Positions 25,815 through 34,255 of a stretch of 64,000 nucleotides of DNA are shown here, in pieces. The stretch spans positions 3,224,001 to 3,288,000 of the forward strand of contig NZ_CP054705.1 of the NCBI RefSeq assembly GCF_016495725.1, given 5' to 3'. The position numbers were made by a program, and so were the translations under genes. The first letter of the stretch is position 1, and each line of letters opens with the position of its first letter. The notes under the pieces were generated by a model. That model ran no database searches. It was not told the origin of the DNA and saw only the letters and a list, made by a program, of their open reading frames with translations. This stretch comes from Salicibibacter cibarius (GTDB lineage: Bacteria > Bacillota > Bacilli > Bacillales > Marinococcaceae).

Positions 25815-27158
25815 TTAGATAATGGTCTCTTTTTCCAAAAACGTCGTATCAAAGTCCCCTGATGCAAACGCTTCGTTGTCCATGAGCGCTAGGTGGAAAG
25901 GTATCGTTGTCTCCACGCCTTCCACGACAAATTCCACGAGTGCGCGTCTCATTCGTGCAATTGCCTCTTCACGGTTCGGGGCGAAAACAATTAATTTCGC
26001 GACCATTGAGTCATAATAAGGCGTGATCGTATAACCCGTGTAAACCGCACTGTCTACACGCACGCCCGGCCCTCCCGGCGGTAAATACATCGTAACTTCT
26101 CCCGGAGAGGATCGAAAATTTTTCTGTGGATTTTCGGCGTTGATTCTGCATTCGATCGCGTGGCCACGTACGGTAACCTCTTCTTGCCCGATGGATAAAG
26201 GATGTCCGCCGCCAACTAAAATTTGCTCTTTAATGAGGTCCACACCTGTCACTTCTTCTGTAACCGGGTGCTCCACCTGAATACGTGTGTTCATTTCCAT
26301 AAAATAAAAACGGTGATGTTTATCAAGCAAAAATTCAACGGTTCCAGCACCGACATAGTCCACTGCTTTTGCAGCTTGTATGGCCGCTTCTCCCATCTGT
26401 TTGCGAATATCGTCATCAATCGCAGGTGACGGGGCTTCTTCCACTAGCTTCTGATGACGACGCTGGATGGAACAATCCCGCTCACCGTAATGGATGGCAT
26501 TCCCAAACCGATCAGCCATAATTTGAATTTCAATATGTCGCGGTTCCTCGATAAATTTTTCTAAGTAAACGCCTGCGTCTCCGAAATTGGTTTCTGCTTC
26601 TTGTCGTGCCATCGTAATCGAATGAATCAATTCATCGGCATCGTATACGACACGCATGCCTTTTCCGCCACCACCGGCCGTTGCTTTTATAATGACGGGA
26701 TATCCGATTTCTTTTGCCGTTTTAAGGGCTTCCTTTTCATCATCAATCAGCCCGTCACTACCTGGCACGATCGGAACCCCTGCCTCGTGCATCGTTTTGC
26801 GCGCTTGTGACTTGGCACCCATTTTATCAATCGCTTCTGCGGACGGTCCGATAAATGTAAGGCCATGATCGGCACAAATGTCAGCAAATGCTGCATTTTC
26901 CGCTAAAAAACCATACCCGGGATGAATCGCGTCCGCGCCTGTTTTCGTCGCCGTTGCGATCAGATTTGTTTTGTTCAAATAGCTTTCTGCCGCGGCATTC
27001 GGACCGATGCAATAGGCTTCATCAGCGATAAGCACATGCAAGGATTCCTGATCCGCTTCTGAATAAACAGCGACCGTCTCGATGCTCAGTTCACGGCAGG
27101 CCCGGATGATGCGAACGGCAATCTCACCGCGATTGGCGATTAAAACCTTATTAATCAT
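25815..27158 (-). CDS. accC: Biotin carboxylase subunit
   Basis: This 447-residue ATP-grasp enzyme carboxylates the biotin of AccB. It shows [13 protein letters not shown], the glycine-rich ATP loop GGGGKGMR, and the active-site [14 protein letters not shown]. It heads a four-gene operon. No carboxyltransferase gene is adjacent, so the final substrate is unknown. A hairpin element (27181-27231) lies in its leader. Confidence 0.93.
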   Translation of the reverse strand: MINKVLIANRGEIAVRIIRACRELSIETVAVYSEADQESLHVLIADEAYCIGPNAAAESYLNKTNLIATATKTGADAIHPGYGFLAENAAFADICADHGLTFIGPSAEAIDKMGAKSQARKTMHEAGVPIVPGSDGLIDDEKEALKTAKEIGYPVIIKATAGGGGKGMRVVYDADELIHSITMARQEAETNFGDAGVYLEKFIEEPRHIEIQIMADRFGNAIHYGERDCSIQRRHQKLVEEAPSPAIDDDIRKQMGEAAIQAAKAVDYVGAGTVEFLLDKHHRFYFMEMNTRIQVEHPVTEEVTGVDLIKEQILVGGGHPLSIGQEEVTVRGHAIECRINAENPQKNFRSSPGEVTMYLPPGGPGVRVDSAVYTGYTITPYYDSMVAKLIVFAPNREEAIARMRRALVEFVVEGVETTIPFHLALMDNEAFASGDFDTTFLEKETII

Positions 27159-27180
27159 GCTGGAGTGTCTCCTTTATTCG

Positions 27181-27231
27181 AAAACTTGGTTTTTCGCCAA
27201 GCTTTTATGGCGAAAGCCTTAGTTGCACTTA
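27181..27231 (-). terminator. Hairpin element in the accC leader (copy B)
   Basis: On the minus strand GGCTTTCGCC pairs with GGCGAAAAACC, followed by AAGTTTTC and then the accC ribosome site. The alternative stem CTTGG/CCAAG overlaps it. Paired positions differ from copy A in a compensatory manner. Possible attenuator. Confidence 0.55.
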
Positions 27232-27534
27232 TGTCAGTAAAAAAGTTGACTTATACTTCTTACCTACCAAAAATTACGTATAAAACCGTACCCTTACGTT
27301 GTCGCCTATCCTTCTAAATTCTAAATAAAAACGTATCAACCGTCAATGTTTACCATCGCTCCATTGTCTTCAGCAAGGTATTTTCACCTTTAAAATATCA
27401 AATCGAACAGGCATGAATTGTCGGAAGAAGAAGCAATTGATTTTTTCTTTTCCTACAATATTAGACAAAGAAGGGTTTGAGTCCTACCCGAAACAGGAAT
27501 AGATAACAAAGAAATCAAATGGAGGTGAACGATC
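27232..27534. other. Divergent intergenic region accC / pterin dehydratase
   Basis: About 300 bp without a gene. It must hold both divergent promoters. No FapR-like or other named operator was recognised. Confidence 0.4.
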
Positions 27535-27813
27535 ATGGAAGACGTAAAAACAGAGGCGCGAGCATTGGCAGGATGGACATTGGAAGGAGAAAAAATATGG
27601 AAATGTTTTTCATTCAACAGTTATTTCGAAGGAATTTCTTTTGTGAATAAAATTGCGGTCTATGCGGAAGGCGTTCAGCACCATCCCCATGTGACCATTG
27701 ACCATACAAATGTCACCGTTCAATGGACGACCGTGGACCAAGGAGCGCTCACAGAAAAAGACATTGCCGCTGCTAACGCTTCCGACAACTTATTGAAAAG
27801 CGGCCGCATTTAA
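27535..27813 (+). CDS. Pterin-4a-carbinolamine dehydratase
   Basis: This 92-residue protein has the DCoH/PhhB signature FVNKIAVYAEGVQHHPHV with the catalytic His residues, then TTVDQGALTEKDI. It dehydrates 4a-hydroxytetrahydropterin to recycle the cofactor of aromatic amino acid hydroxylases; no hydroxylase is adjacent. Ribosome site GGAGGTG lies eight bases upstream. Confidence 0.9.
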   Translation: MEDVKTEARALAGWTLEGEKIWKCFSFNSYFEGISFVNKIAVYAEGVQHHPHVTIDHTNVTVQWTTVDQGALTEKDIAAANASDNLLKSGRI

Positions 27814-27991
27814 ACGGGAATCACACGGCAAAGGGCTGACGCTTTCGGCACGGTTGCCTCGTTGGCCCCTTCTCTGATTTATCCGCATGAAACCGTTTTT
27901 TACCGTTAATCGGTGATTATCTTGCCATTTTTTTGGATATCGTAGATAATCAAAGGGATACTACCCCTTAACCTGAAGGAGCGATGGAAAA

Positions 27992-28417
27992 ATGGATTTA
28001 CTTGGAATTGCAGCTTTAATCTTCGCGATCGCATTTGCGGTTCTCGTCGTCTTCTTGGCAAAAGCCCTCGGAAACTTAGCCAATGTGCTTTCCAAGACAG
28101 AAGTCACAATCGGAAAACTTCCCGACCAGTTGGATGAAATTACGAGAGAGACGGGAACGGTTCTCCACAATACAAATGAAACGATTTTGGATGTCAATGA
28201 AAAAGTAGCCAATTTGAACCCTTTCTTCGCCATGATCGGTGATGCAGGCGAAGCTTCCCGGAGATTATCATCCTCACTCGTGGATATAACCGAATCGATG
28301 AAAAATCGATCACAAGAAGCGACCGACACCTCGCATCAAAAAGGGCTGAGCGGCTTTTACGGTCTGGCGGCATTTATTTATTTTTTAAATCAAAAACGCA
28401 ACCAAAAAAATGAATAG
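27992..28417 (+). CDS. DUF948-family membrane-anchored protein
   Basis: The 141-residue product has one N-terminal transmembrane helix (about 5-27) and a helical domain with TEVTIGKLPDQLDEITRETGTVLHNTNETILDVNEK, typical of DUF948 (YtxG-like) proteins linked to general stress in Bacillus. It ends with a short hydrophobic segment and a basic tail. The usual YtxH-like partner is not adjacent. Confidence 0.8.
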   Translation: MDLLGIAALIFAIAFAVLVVFLAKALGNLANVLSKTEVTIGKLPDQLDEITRETGTVLHNTNETILDVNEKVANLNPFFAMIGDAGEASRRLSSSLVDITESMKNRSQEATDTSHQKGLSGFYGLAAFIYFLNQKRNQKNE

Positions 28418-28428
28418 CGTTTGAAGCT

Positions 28429-28464
28429 GAGTGTAGACATTTCGCAAGTCTACACTCTTTTTTT
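28429..28464 (+). terminator. Terminator of the DUF948 gene
   Basis: GAGTGTAGAC pairs with GTCTACACTC around ATTTCGCAA and is followed by seven T residues. Confidence 0.9.
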
Positions 28465-28485
28465 GTATGCATGAGAATGATTGTT

Positions 28486-28694
28486 CATGGTGACCAGGAT
28501 TCGGTGTGGCGCTTAGGTTCGGGCGCTATGGAGTGGTCATGGCGACCGGATTTTGGTGCAGAGCTCGCGTTCGGGCGCCATGGAGCGGTCATGGCTACCG
28601 AATTTCGGCGCGGCGCTCGAGTTCGGGCACCATGGAGCGTTCATGGTGACCGGAATCCACTGCGATCCCCGCGTTCGGGTCCCATGATCATGGG
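28486..28694. repeat. 52-bp tandem array (GGCGACCGAA family), 4 units
   Basis: Units start at 28486, 28538, 28590 and 28642, each 52 bp apart. Each has a left arm of CATGGCGACCGGA type and a right arm of TTCGGGCGCCATG type. It lies between convergent genes. Confidence 0.85.
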
Positions 28695-28734
28695 TGCGTT
28701 CTGATCATTGGATCCGCCAACGCCACTAAACAAA

Positions 28735-28774
28735 AAAAAGATAAGGACAACGCTTAATCGTATCCTTACCTTCT
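28735..28774 (-). terminator. Terminator of the allantoinase/nitroreductase operon
   Basis: On the minus strand GGTAAGGATA pairs imperfectly with TGTCCTTATC and is followed by eight T residues. Confidence 0.65.
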
Positions 28775-28831
28775 CTATAAAAACAGGGGGTGTTGTTTAT
28801 ATCTTCCACTTCTCGCACAACTTTAAACCTG

Positions 28832-29575
28832 TTATTTTAATGTAAAGCCCTGATCTTTTAAAAATGTGGTCACTTGCTGACGTCGGGGATTGCCAAGATA
28901 ATTGATCATGTTTGCCCCCCAACCGTCGGTTTTCTTTCCGTTCGTCCGTTTTTCGTAGTATTCGCTTGTCACGCGTTCGTATTCGTCCAAACCTTCGTGA
29001 TAGCGTTCCGCTTCATAACGATCCTCGTGTAAAATCATCGGCTTCGGGAAACGCGGCTTTTGCCCGGGATCTTGATCCGGATAGCCGAGGCAAAGCCCCA
29101 TGACCGGAAATGTATGTTTCGGAAGCTCGAGTATGTTCGCCACACGATGCAAATCGTTGCGGACGCCGCCAATCATCACGCCGCCTAGACCGTAAGAACG
29201 GGCGGTGAGCAAGACGTTTTCGGCAGCTAACGCCACATCGACCGCGCCGACGATTACATTTTCCGTTTCCTCCAACTCATAATTTGCATCATATTTTTCG
29301 CTAGTGATGACATGCTTATGCCAATCCGCCACAAACACGAGAAATAACGGACTTTCGCGCACGTATTTTTGATTGGCGGCAACTTCCGAAATGGCGTTTC
29401 TTTTTTCCTGATCGCGGACACGAATGATCGTGTACGCTTGCACATGGTGGGACGTCGGTGCCCAACGGGCGGAATCTACCAAGTCCGTCACGATGTCTTC
29501 AGAAACCTCCGTCTCTTTAAATTTGCGTATGGATTGATGTGCTTGAATAAGATCGCGTGTATTTTTATGATCCAT
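28832..29575 (-). CDS. NfrA-like NADPH-dependent flavin/nitro-reductase
   Basis: This 247-residue nitroreductase-family protein has an FMN-binding N-terminus (HQSIRKFKETEVSEDIV), ARWAPTSHHVQAY and GGVMIGGVRNDLHRV, and the C-terminal YYEKRTNGKKTDGWG typical of NfrA. It overlaps the end of the upstream amidohydrolase gene by 11 bp, so the two are translationally coupled. The link between them is unclear. Confidence 0.88.
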   Translation of the reverse strand: MDHKNTRDLIQAHQSIRKFKETEVSEDIVTDLVDSARWAPTSHHVQAYTIIRVRDQEKRNAISEVAANQKYVRESPLFLVFVADWHKHVITSEKYDANYELEETENVIVGAVDVALAAENVLLTARSYGLGGVMIGGVRNDLHRVANILELPKHTFPVMGLCLGYPDQDPGQKPRFPKPMILHEDRYEAERYHEGLDEYERVTSEYYEKRTNGKKTDGWGANMINYLGNPRRQQVTTFLKDQGFTLK

Positions 29576-30974
29576 GATGTTTCCCTCCTGGTGTTACAAG
29601 TTTTCCTTCCTTTTGATCATGCACAATTTCCCCGTCTTGCATGATGGTTCTTCCTCCAACCATGGTGCGAACGGGCCAGCCTTTAATCGAGCGTCCATCA
29701 TAAGCACTGATTTTACTTTTGCTATGCAGCGCTTCTTTACGGATCACGCCCGTTTTTTCCATATCCACGATCGTGATATCTCCGTCGCTTCCGGGGGTGA
29801 ATGTTCCCTTTTGATCGGCGATCCCATACAGGTGCGCAGGGTTTTCCGCTAGCAACGCCACGAGACGGTTGAGCGTCAATTTGCCTTCACTGACCGCATT
29901 TAGCATAAGCGGCGCCATCGTCTCAACCCCGCACATGCCCGCCGGAATTTCGCTTAGTTTGCCGCCGTATTTTTCATCTTCAGTATGCGGGGCATGATCG
30001 GAACAAACAACGGTGATCGTTCCGTCATTGATGCCTTCCCAGATGGCTTTTTGGTCCGCGGCGGTTTTAACAAGCGGGAAAATTTTCATATCCTTGCCGA
30101 CCGTCTCATAATCTTCATCGTTTAAAAATAAATAGTGGGGACACGTTTCCACGCTTACACGTTGCCCGGCCGCTTGTGCGCGCCGTACAGCCGCTACACT
30201 TTCCGCCGCGGACACATGCAAAACATGAAAATGAACATCGGCCGCCTTAGCAAGCGTAATGCCCGTCTCCACGGTAAGTTGCTCGGCAAGGCCCGGCCTT
30301 GAAGCCAACAATGCTTGATACGATTCATCTGCCGGGTCTTTTTCTTCTCCGAGTTGGCGAATCAATTCATGATTTTCTGCATGGACTGCGAATATTTGTC
30401 CGGTTTTGGCTACTTCTTTCATCATCGCGTACACTTCACCGTCATCGTAAGGCTGGATGACTTGATCGTCCGCCTCGCTAACGTTGTAAAGCAGTTGAAA
30501 GGTTTCCCGGTGGATGCCGTATCCCCAGAAATATTTAAAACCGATAACCCCTTTGCGATGCATGTCCATAAAATCAGCTCTGTTTAAAGGGCCGAGGCAA
30601 ATGCCCCAGAGGCCGAAGTTAACCGCGGCTTTTTTTTGTAAATGTTTAGCTTGTTCGTCAAAAGAGGTCCCATCACGCACCGGCGGCGTCGTGTTCGGCA
30701 TCTCAAAGATCGTCGTGATTCCACCGGCGGCCGCCGCACGCGTGGAGGTAGAAAAATCTTCTTTGTGCGTCGGTCCTGGGTCACGGGAATGGACATGCGT
30801 ATCGATCAATCCCGGGAGGATGTGTTTTCCGGAAGCGTCAATGACCTCGCGGGCTTCATCCTTTGCCCCCGGAGCTTTCACCGCGGCAATTTTCCCATCT
30901 TGAATAAGAACCGTTCCCGGAAATGTCTCCCGGCTCGTTACAAGCCGACCGTTTTCTATTTTTACATCGTACAT
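29565..30974 (-). CDS. Allantoinase/dihydroorotase-type cyclic amidohydrolase
   Basis: This 469-residue amidohydrolase has DTHVHSRDPG (first metal His pair), GFKYFWGYG with the likely carboxylated Lys, AVHAENHEL, HVLHVSA and VCSDHAPHT (metal ligands). These features and the length fit allantoinase (AllB) or a related dihydropyrimidinase. No other purine-degradation genes are nearby, so the substrate is not certain. A terminator separates it from dcd upstream. Confidence 0.8.
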   Translation of the reverse strand: MYDVKIENGRLVTSRETFPGTVLIQDGKIAAVKAPGAKDEAREVIDASGKHILPGLIDTHVHSRDPGPTHKEDFSTSTRAAAAGGITTIFEMPNTTPPVRDGTSFDEQAKHLQKKAAVNFGLWGICLGPLNRADFMDMHRKGVIGFKYFWGYGIHRETFQLLYNVSEADDQVIQPYDDGEVYAMMKEVAKTGQIFAVHAENHELIRQLGEEKDPADESYQALLASRPGLAEQLTVETGITLAKAADVHFHVLHVSAAESVAAVRRAQAAGQRVSVETCPHYLFLNDEDYETVGKDMKIFPLVKTAADQKAIWEGINDGTITVVCSDHAPHTEDEKYGGKLSEIPAGMCGVETMAPLMLNAVSEGKLTLNRLVALLAENPAHLYGIADQKGTFTPGSDGDITIVDMEKTGVIRKEALHSKSKISAYDGRSIKGWPVRTMVGGRTIMQDGEIVHDQKEGKLVTPGGKHHGS

Positions 30975-30987
30975 CTTCTATCAACTC

Positions 30988-31017
30988 CAAAAAGCTGTCC
31001 CCAACCCGGGGACAGCT
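30988..31017 (-). terminator. Terminator of dcd
   Basis: On the minus strand AAGCTGTCCCC pairs with GGGGACAGCTT, followed by TTTTT. The dcd stop codon overlaps the stem. Confidence 0.85.
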
Positions 31018-31547
31018 TAATCAATATCATCGTAAACACGACTTCCCACTGCTTGGCGTTGTTTTTGATATTTTCCATTGTAAGGGGCGGTTGCTTCTTG
31101 GTCCATTCGGGCAAAAACGAGTTGGGCAATTCTGCGCCCGGAGATTAAACGGATCGGCAAACGGTTGGCGTTAAAGAGTTCCAGGGTAATCTCGCCTTCA
31201 AAGCCGGGATCAACCCAGCCGGCGTTTTGGATAAACAACCCCATGCGGCCGATCGAACTGCGGCCTTCCACAAATGCGGTTAGATTTTCCGGCAGTCTTA
31301 TGTACTCATTCGTCGTCGCGAGCAGGAAAGAATTCGGGGGAATAATGACCTCTTCCGCTTCAAATTCAACATATTGCGCCGGGGTATCGAGTGCAATTGA
31401 TTCGATCGCATTTTCATCAATCTTTAAATAATGGTTTCCGAGTCGAATATCAACGGACGCGGGTTGGACTTGCACATCGGTCAAAGGCTCAATCACAAGT
31501 TCCTCACGCGCCAGCATCGCTTTAATCGTGGCATCTGATAATATCAA
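31017..31547 (-). CDS. dcd: dCTP deaminase
   Basis: This 176-residue protein has the dCTP deaminase motif GRSSIGRMGLFIQNAGWVDPGF followed by EGEITLELFNANRLPIRL with the catalytic Glu. It converts dCTP to dUTP in pyrimidine nucleotide synthesis. Whether it is bifunctional (also dUTPase) cannot be told by eye. It is a single-gene transcription unit. Confidence 0.92.
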   Translation of the reverse strand: MILSDATIKAMLAREELVIEPLTDVQVQPASVDIRLGNHYLKIDENAIESIALDTPAQYVEFEAEEVIIPPNSFLLATTNEYIRLPENLTAFVEGRSSIGRMGLFIQNAGWVDPGFEGEITLELFNANRLPIRLISGRRIAQLVFARMDQEATAPYNGKYQKQRQAVGSRVYDDID

Positions 31548-31583
31548 AGGGCTTCCTCCTGAACGGCTATTTCATAGTTCAAG

Positions 31584-31624
31584 TATACCTGATTCGACAG
31601 CGCTCGCCAACCGGTTAGGCTCAA
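31584..31624 (+). repeat. 41-bp direct repeat, left copy, flanking a type I toxin locus
   Basis: The segment from TATACCTGATTCG to GGCTCAA is repeated at 32310-32350 with about six mismatches. The two copies bracket the toxin/antisense RNA locus. Confidence 0.7.
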
Positions 31625-31827
31625 TTGAGGGATGCGAGGAGTGCCGGGGTGAACAAAAACCACGGTATGGAGCAAATGGCATGTTATTAAAAGGGTGAGT
31701 CACCGGGAAGGGAAGTGTATCAATGGAAACTAAAAGGGTGTTTTAAACAGACAGTTGCTTACGTCCGAGCGATATATCTGAATATTACCACTGATAAATT
31801 GCGAATTGAAGAAACATACGATAACCA

Positions 31828-31857
31828 TTGAATATGATCGTGAACTTGTTGTATAAT
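31828..31857 (+). promoter_or_regulatory. Promoter of the antisense RNA
   Basis: TTGAAT (31828-31833), an 18-bp spacer and TATAAT (31852-31857) drive transcription toward the toxin gene's 3-prime end. A second TATAAT at 31873 is possible. Confidence 0.7.
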
Positions 31858-31863
31858 ATAAAA

Positions 31864-31999
31864 AATGTGGCATATAATGAAAATACCGTCTAGTATAGAA
31901 TACTAGACGGTAAGCTGAACCCCTAGCTACGGGCTTTTGGCTATATTGTTTCAGGGTAGCCCCTTCACGTCCGCCAAGACTCATGAGGGGCTATTTTTT
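31864..31999 (+). ncRNA. Predicted antisense RNA antitoxin (RatA/SR4-like role)
   Basis: An RNA of about 135 nt is predicted from the promoter at 31828 to the terminator formed by TAGCCCC (31957-31963) and GGGGCTA (31987-31993) plus TTTTTT. It covers the 3-prime untranslated region and last codons of the toxin transcript, as in TxpA/RatA and BsrG/SR4. Length and pairing are inferred from the sequence only. Confidence 0.65.
31885..31911 (-). terminator. Terminator of the toxin mRNA
   Basis: ACCGTCTAGTA and TACTAGACGGT form a perfect 11-bp stem. On the minus strand it is followed by ATTTTC. It lies 80 bp beyond the toxin stop codon. Confidence 0.7.
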
Positions 32000-32089
32000 G
32001 TTTGCCAGTATTAGCCACACTAAGGTTAGCAAGGCTAACGTAAACATACCGAAAGCAATGGCTAATTGTAGCGCTTCAAATACTGACAT
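31991..32089 (-). CDS. Holin-like type I toxin peptide
   Basis: The 32-residue peptide (MSVFEALQLAIAFGMFTLAL at the start, ending NKK) is one hydrophobic helix with the MxxFEALxLxIAFG start of the Hol_Tox family (TxpA/BsrG/BsrE type). These peptides disturb the membrane when their antisense RNA is lost. The ribosome site AAAGGGGG lies seven bases upstream. The stop codon lies in the antisense terminator. Confidence 0.85.
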   Translation of the reverse strand: MSVFEALQLAIAFGMFTLALLTLVWLILANKK

Positions 32090-32309
32090 GGCAACACCCC
32101 CTTTCATTTCAGGGATGTGCCAAAATTGCCCGCACATGAGTATTCAGCTTCTTTTGTTCTATCATACATATGGTTACTTTCATTTAAAAATATTATATTT
32201 ATATTCCTATTTTACCGAATTGTTGGGACTGTAGGAACGAGAAACTTATTCAACGTAAGCTAAAAGAGCACCATGCAGATTCGGATAATATTACAAACTA
32301 TATTATTTT

Positions 32310-32350
32310 TATACCTGATTCGAAAGTGATCGCCAACCAGTTAGGTTCAA
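32310..32350 (+). repeat. 41-bp direct repeat, right copy
   Basis: This is the partner of 31584-31624, from TATACCTGATTCG to GGTTCAA, in the same orientation on the far side of the toxin locus. Confidence 0.7.
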
Positions 32351-32444
32351 GCGGGACCATTGGGCTACTATCGTATTATATTCATCCTTACTCTTGGTGC
32401 ATCACTTCTCCTCAATTGTCGTAGCTGCATCCCATTTTCGCACC

Positions 32445-32696
32445 TTATTCCTGAACTGCCATCTCCTGATTTCTTTTACGTCTTATAATTACCATTGCAA
32501 CTAACCAACCAAGTTGAATGAGCAAAGGAATAATAAAAACCATTGCTAAAGTCAAAATATTCAACATAATGATTCCAGGCGTTTGAACTGCACCAGTCGC
32601 ATCTACATCTCGTTGCGCTAAAAAAAACGAACCTACTGCAAATAAAGCCAACCAAAAAGCATTGACGATCCACCAAGCAATCCAAGCGAATTTCAC
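32445..32696 (-). CDS. DUF3923-type small membrane protein
   Basis: The 83-residue product has two transmembrane helices (about 3-25 and 40-68) separated by AQRDVDATGAVQTPG, and a basic cytoplasmic tail. The N-terminal WIAWWIVNAFWL matches the uncharacterised DUF3923 pattern. GTG 32696 is preferred as start because GAGGTG lies seven bases upstream; the ATG at 32729 has no ribosome site. Confidence 0.7.
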   Translation of the reverse strand: MKFAWIAWWIVNAFWLALFAVGSFFLAQRDVDATGAVQTPGIIMLNILTLAMVFIIPLLIQLGWLVAMVIIRRKRNQEMAVQE

Positions 32697-32886
32697 CGAA
32701 CACACCTCTTTTATGAATAATATCCTCACCTAATTCTATCAGCTATAAACAATAACATAAAGACAACTAAGAGAAAAGCAAATGGATAAAATAGACCTCT
32801 CCTGCCGCGAATATCAACAGGCTCAACTTTTTTATAAAAGGATAGCACCGTGCAAATGATTGAACTAAGTGATGAGTGGGGCGGGA

Positions 32887-33310
32887 ATTACTTCCCTTCC
32901 CTTGTTCCTCCTAGAGCAGTTCGTCTTCCGTCAGAGGGATTACTTTCCTTCTCTTGTTCCTCTCGGCGCAACTCATCCCCCGCCAGAGGGATTACTTCCC
33001 TTCTCGTGTTCCTCTCGGCGCAACTCGATCTCCGCCAGAGGGATTACTTTGCTTCCCTTGTTCCTCTCGGCGCAGCTCATCCCCCGCCAGAGGGATTACT
33101 TTGCCTCCCTTGTTCCTCTCGGCGCAACTCGATCTCCGCCAGAGGGATTACTTTGCCTCCCTTGTTCCTCTCGGCGCAACTCGATCTCCGCCAGAGGGAT
33201 TACTTTGCTTCCCTTGTTCCTCTCGGCGCAGCTCATCCCCCGCTAGAGGGATTACTTTGCCTCTCTTGCTCCTCTCGGGGCAGCTCTTCCTCCGTCAGAG
33301 GGAACCCTCG
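32887..33310. repeat. 52-bp tandem array (CAGAGGGATTAC family), 8 units plus partial
   Basis: ATTAC occurs at 32887, 32939, 32991, 33043, 33095, 33147, 33199 and 33251, each 52 bp apart. The unit contains CCTCTCGGCG and CGCCAGAGG as imperfect inverted arms. The sequence is unrelated to the other arrays but the period is the same. Because 52 is one more than a multiple of three, each frame cycles through all three readings of the unit, so the open frames here are artefacts. Confidence 0.9.
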
Positions 33311-33355
33311 GCAGGTTTCTCACTCCAACCAATAACCCTCCCCCGCACACAGAAA

Positions 33356-33381
33356 ACATCGACAGCCTCAGCTGTCGATGT
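33356..33381 (-). terminator. Terminator overlapping the end of the IDEAL gene
   Basis: ACATCGACAGC pairs with GCTGTCGATGT around CTCA. The stop codon lies in the loop; TTTTC follows on the minus strand. Confidence 0.7.
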
Positions 33382-33682
33382 TGATTTTGTCTTCAAAGTT
33401 ACATTCCATCTCATAGCCATGTTCGGAAATCGTACACCCGGATTGGTAACGGGCACGCCATTCACTATATTCGCTCGTTAACGCGCGGAAACGTTCCTCG
33501 TCTTTTGCATCCAACGCTTCGTCAATCAGCCGTTTATAGCGGTCTTTTGTAAAGACATAAACGGAATATTCCAACATCATACGGGCATAAAGCGATTGCA
33601 CCACTTGTCTGGGCGCCCGGTATCCTTTTCGAATCATTTTCAACTTTTCAAACAGTTCATTTTCATATGTTGAAGCTGCCAT
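33368..33682 (-). CDS. IDEAL-domain protein
   Basis: This 104-residue protein contains the IDEAL motif in YKRLIDEALDAKDEERFRALTSEY and an upstream QSLYARMMLEYSVYVF segment. IDEAL domains occur in small Firmicute regulatory or adaptor proteins. ATG 33682 (MAASTYENELF) has GGGGGGA upstream; the longer frame lacks a ribosome site. Function is unknown. Confidence 0.75.
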   Translation of the reverse strand: MAASTYENELFEKLKMIRKGYRAPRQVVQSLYARMMLEYSVYVFTKDRYKRLIDEALDAKDEERFRALTSEYSEWRARYQSGCTISEHGYEMECNFEDKINIDS

Positions 33683-33865
33683 TGCTATCCCCCCTGATTT
33701 CCTCATACAGGTATGATTCGACCGTGGCCAATACATTTCACTTATTTTAAAACTATTACCCGCCTGACCGCACATTTAAACCTGAACATTTTGTAAAACT
33801 TCCCTCTTGAATGTACGAACATTTATTCGTTATACTAACGTTACACTTTCCGAGGAGGTGACGAC

Positions 33866-34255
33866 ATGTTCGTACGCAAAACCGACCTCACCTTTATCCA
33901 TTACGCCGTGATTTTGCCATTGGTGAAAAAAACATTCGAAAAAGACCAAGGGCACCTGCAACAAAACATGAACATCAAAGCTCCCTACATGGCCATCGTT
34001 CAAACAGCGCTCGCTTCTCTTCAAAACGACCTTCAACAACTCAAGCGCGTGCAAAAACAACGCAACATCCGCGTCTATCTGCTCGATGCCGATGAGACAT
34101 TTTCCACTTACGGTTATGTATGCAACCGTTACGAAGGTCAGAACCGCTATGTGAATGCCCATTTAAAAAGACAAACGGGACGGTGTATGACCCGTTATCT
34201 TCAAGGTGATCGTTTGTTTACGGAAGAAGGAAATTTACCGGAAATCCACCAATAA
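33866..34255 (+). CDS. Conserved hypothetical cytoplasmic protein
   Basis: The 129-residue product is predicted helical, with TFIHYAVILPLVKKTFEKDQGHL and a Gln/Lys-rich middle. I am not sure of a family; it recalls small YhjD-like Bacillus proteins. GAGGAGGTGACGAC precedes the ATG. Its last 55 bp overlap the end of the convergent TIGR02206 gene. Confidence 0.65.
   Translation: MFVRKTDLTFIHYAVILPLVKKTFEKDQGHLQQNMNIKAPYMAIVQTALASLQNDLQQLKRVQKQRNIRVYLLDADETFSTYGYVCNRYEGQNRYVNAHLKRQTGRCMTRYLQGDRLFTEEGNLPEIHQ

Noticed and set aside
28471-28704. 77-codon frame across the array at 28486
   Set aside because: It translates the 52-bp repeat only.
32850-33481. Three overlapping open frames of 125-175 codons with Ser/Arg/Leu-rich repeats
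   Set aside because: They are produced by the 52-bp array, which lacks stops in all phases; no family resemblance and composition unlike real proteins.
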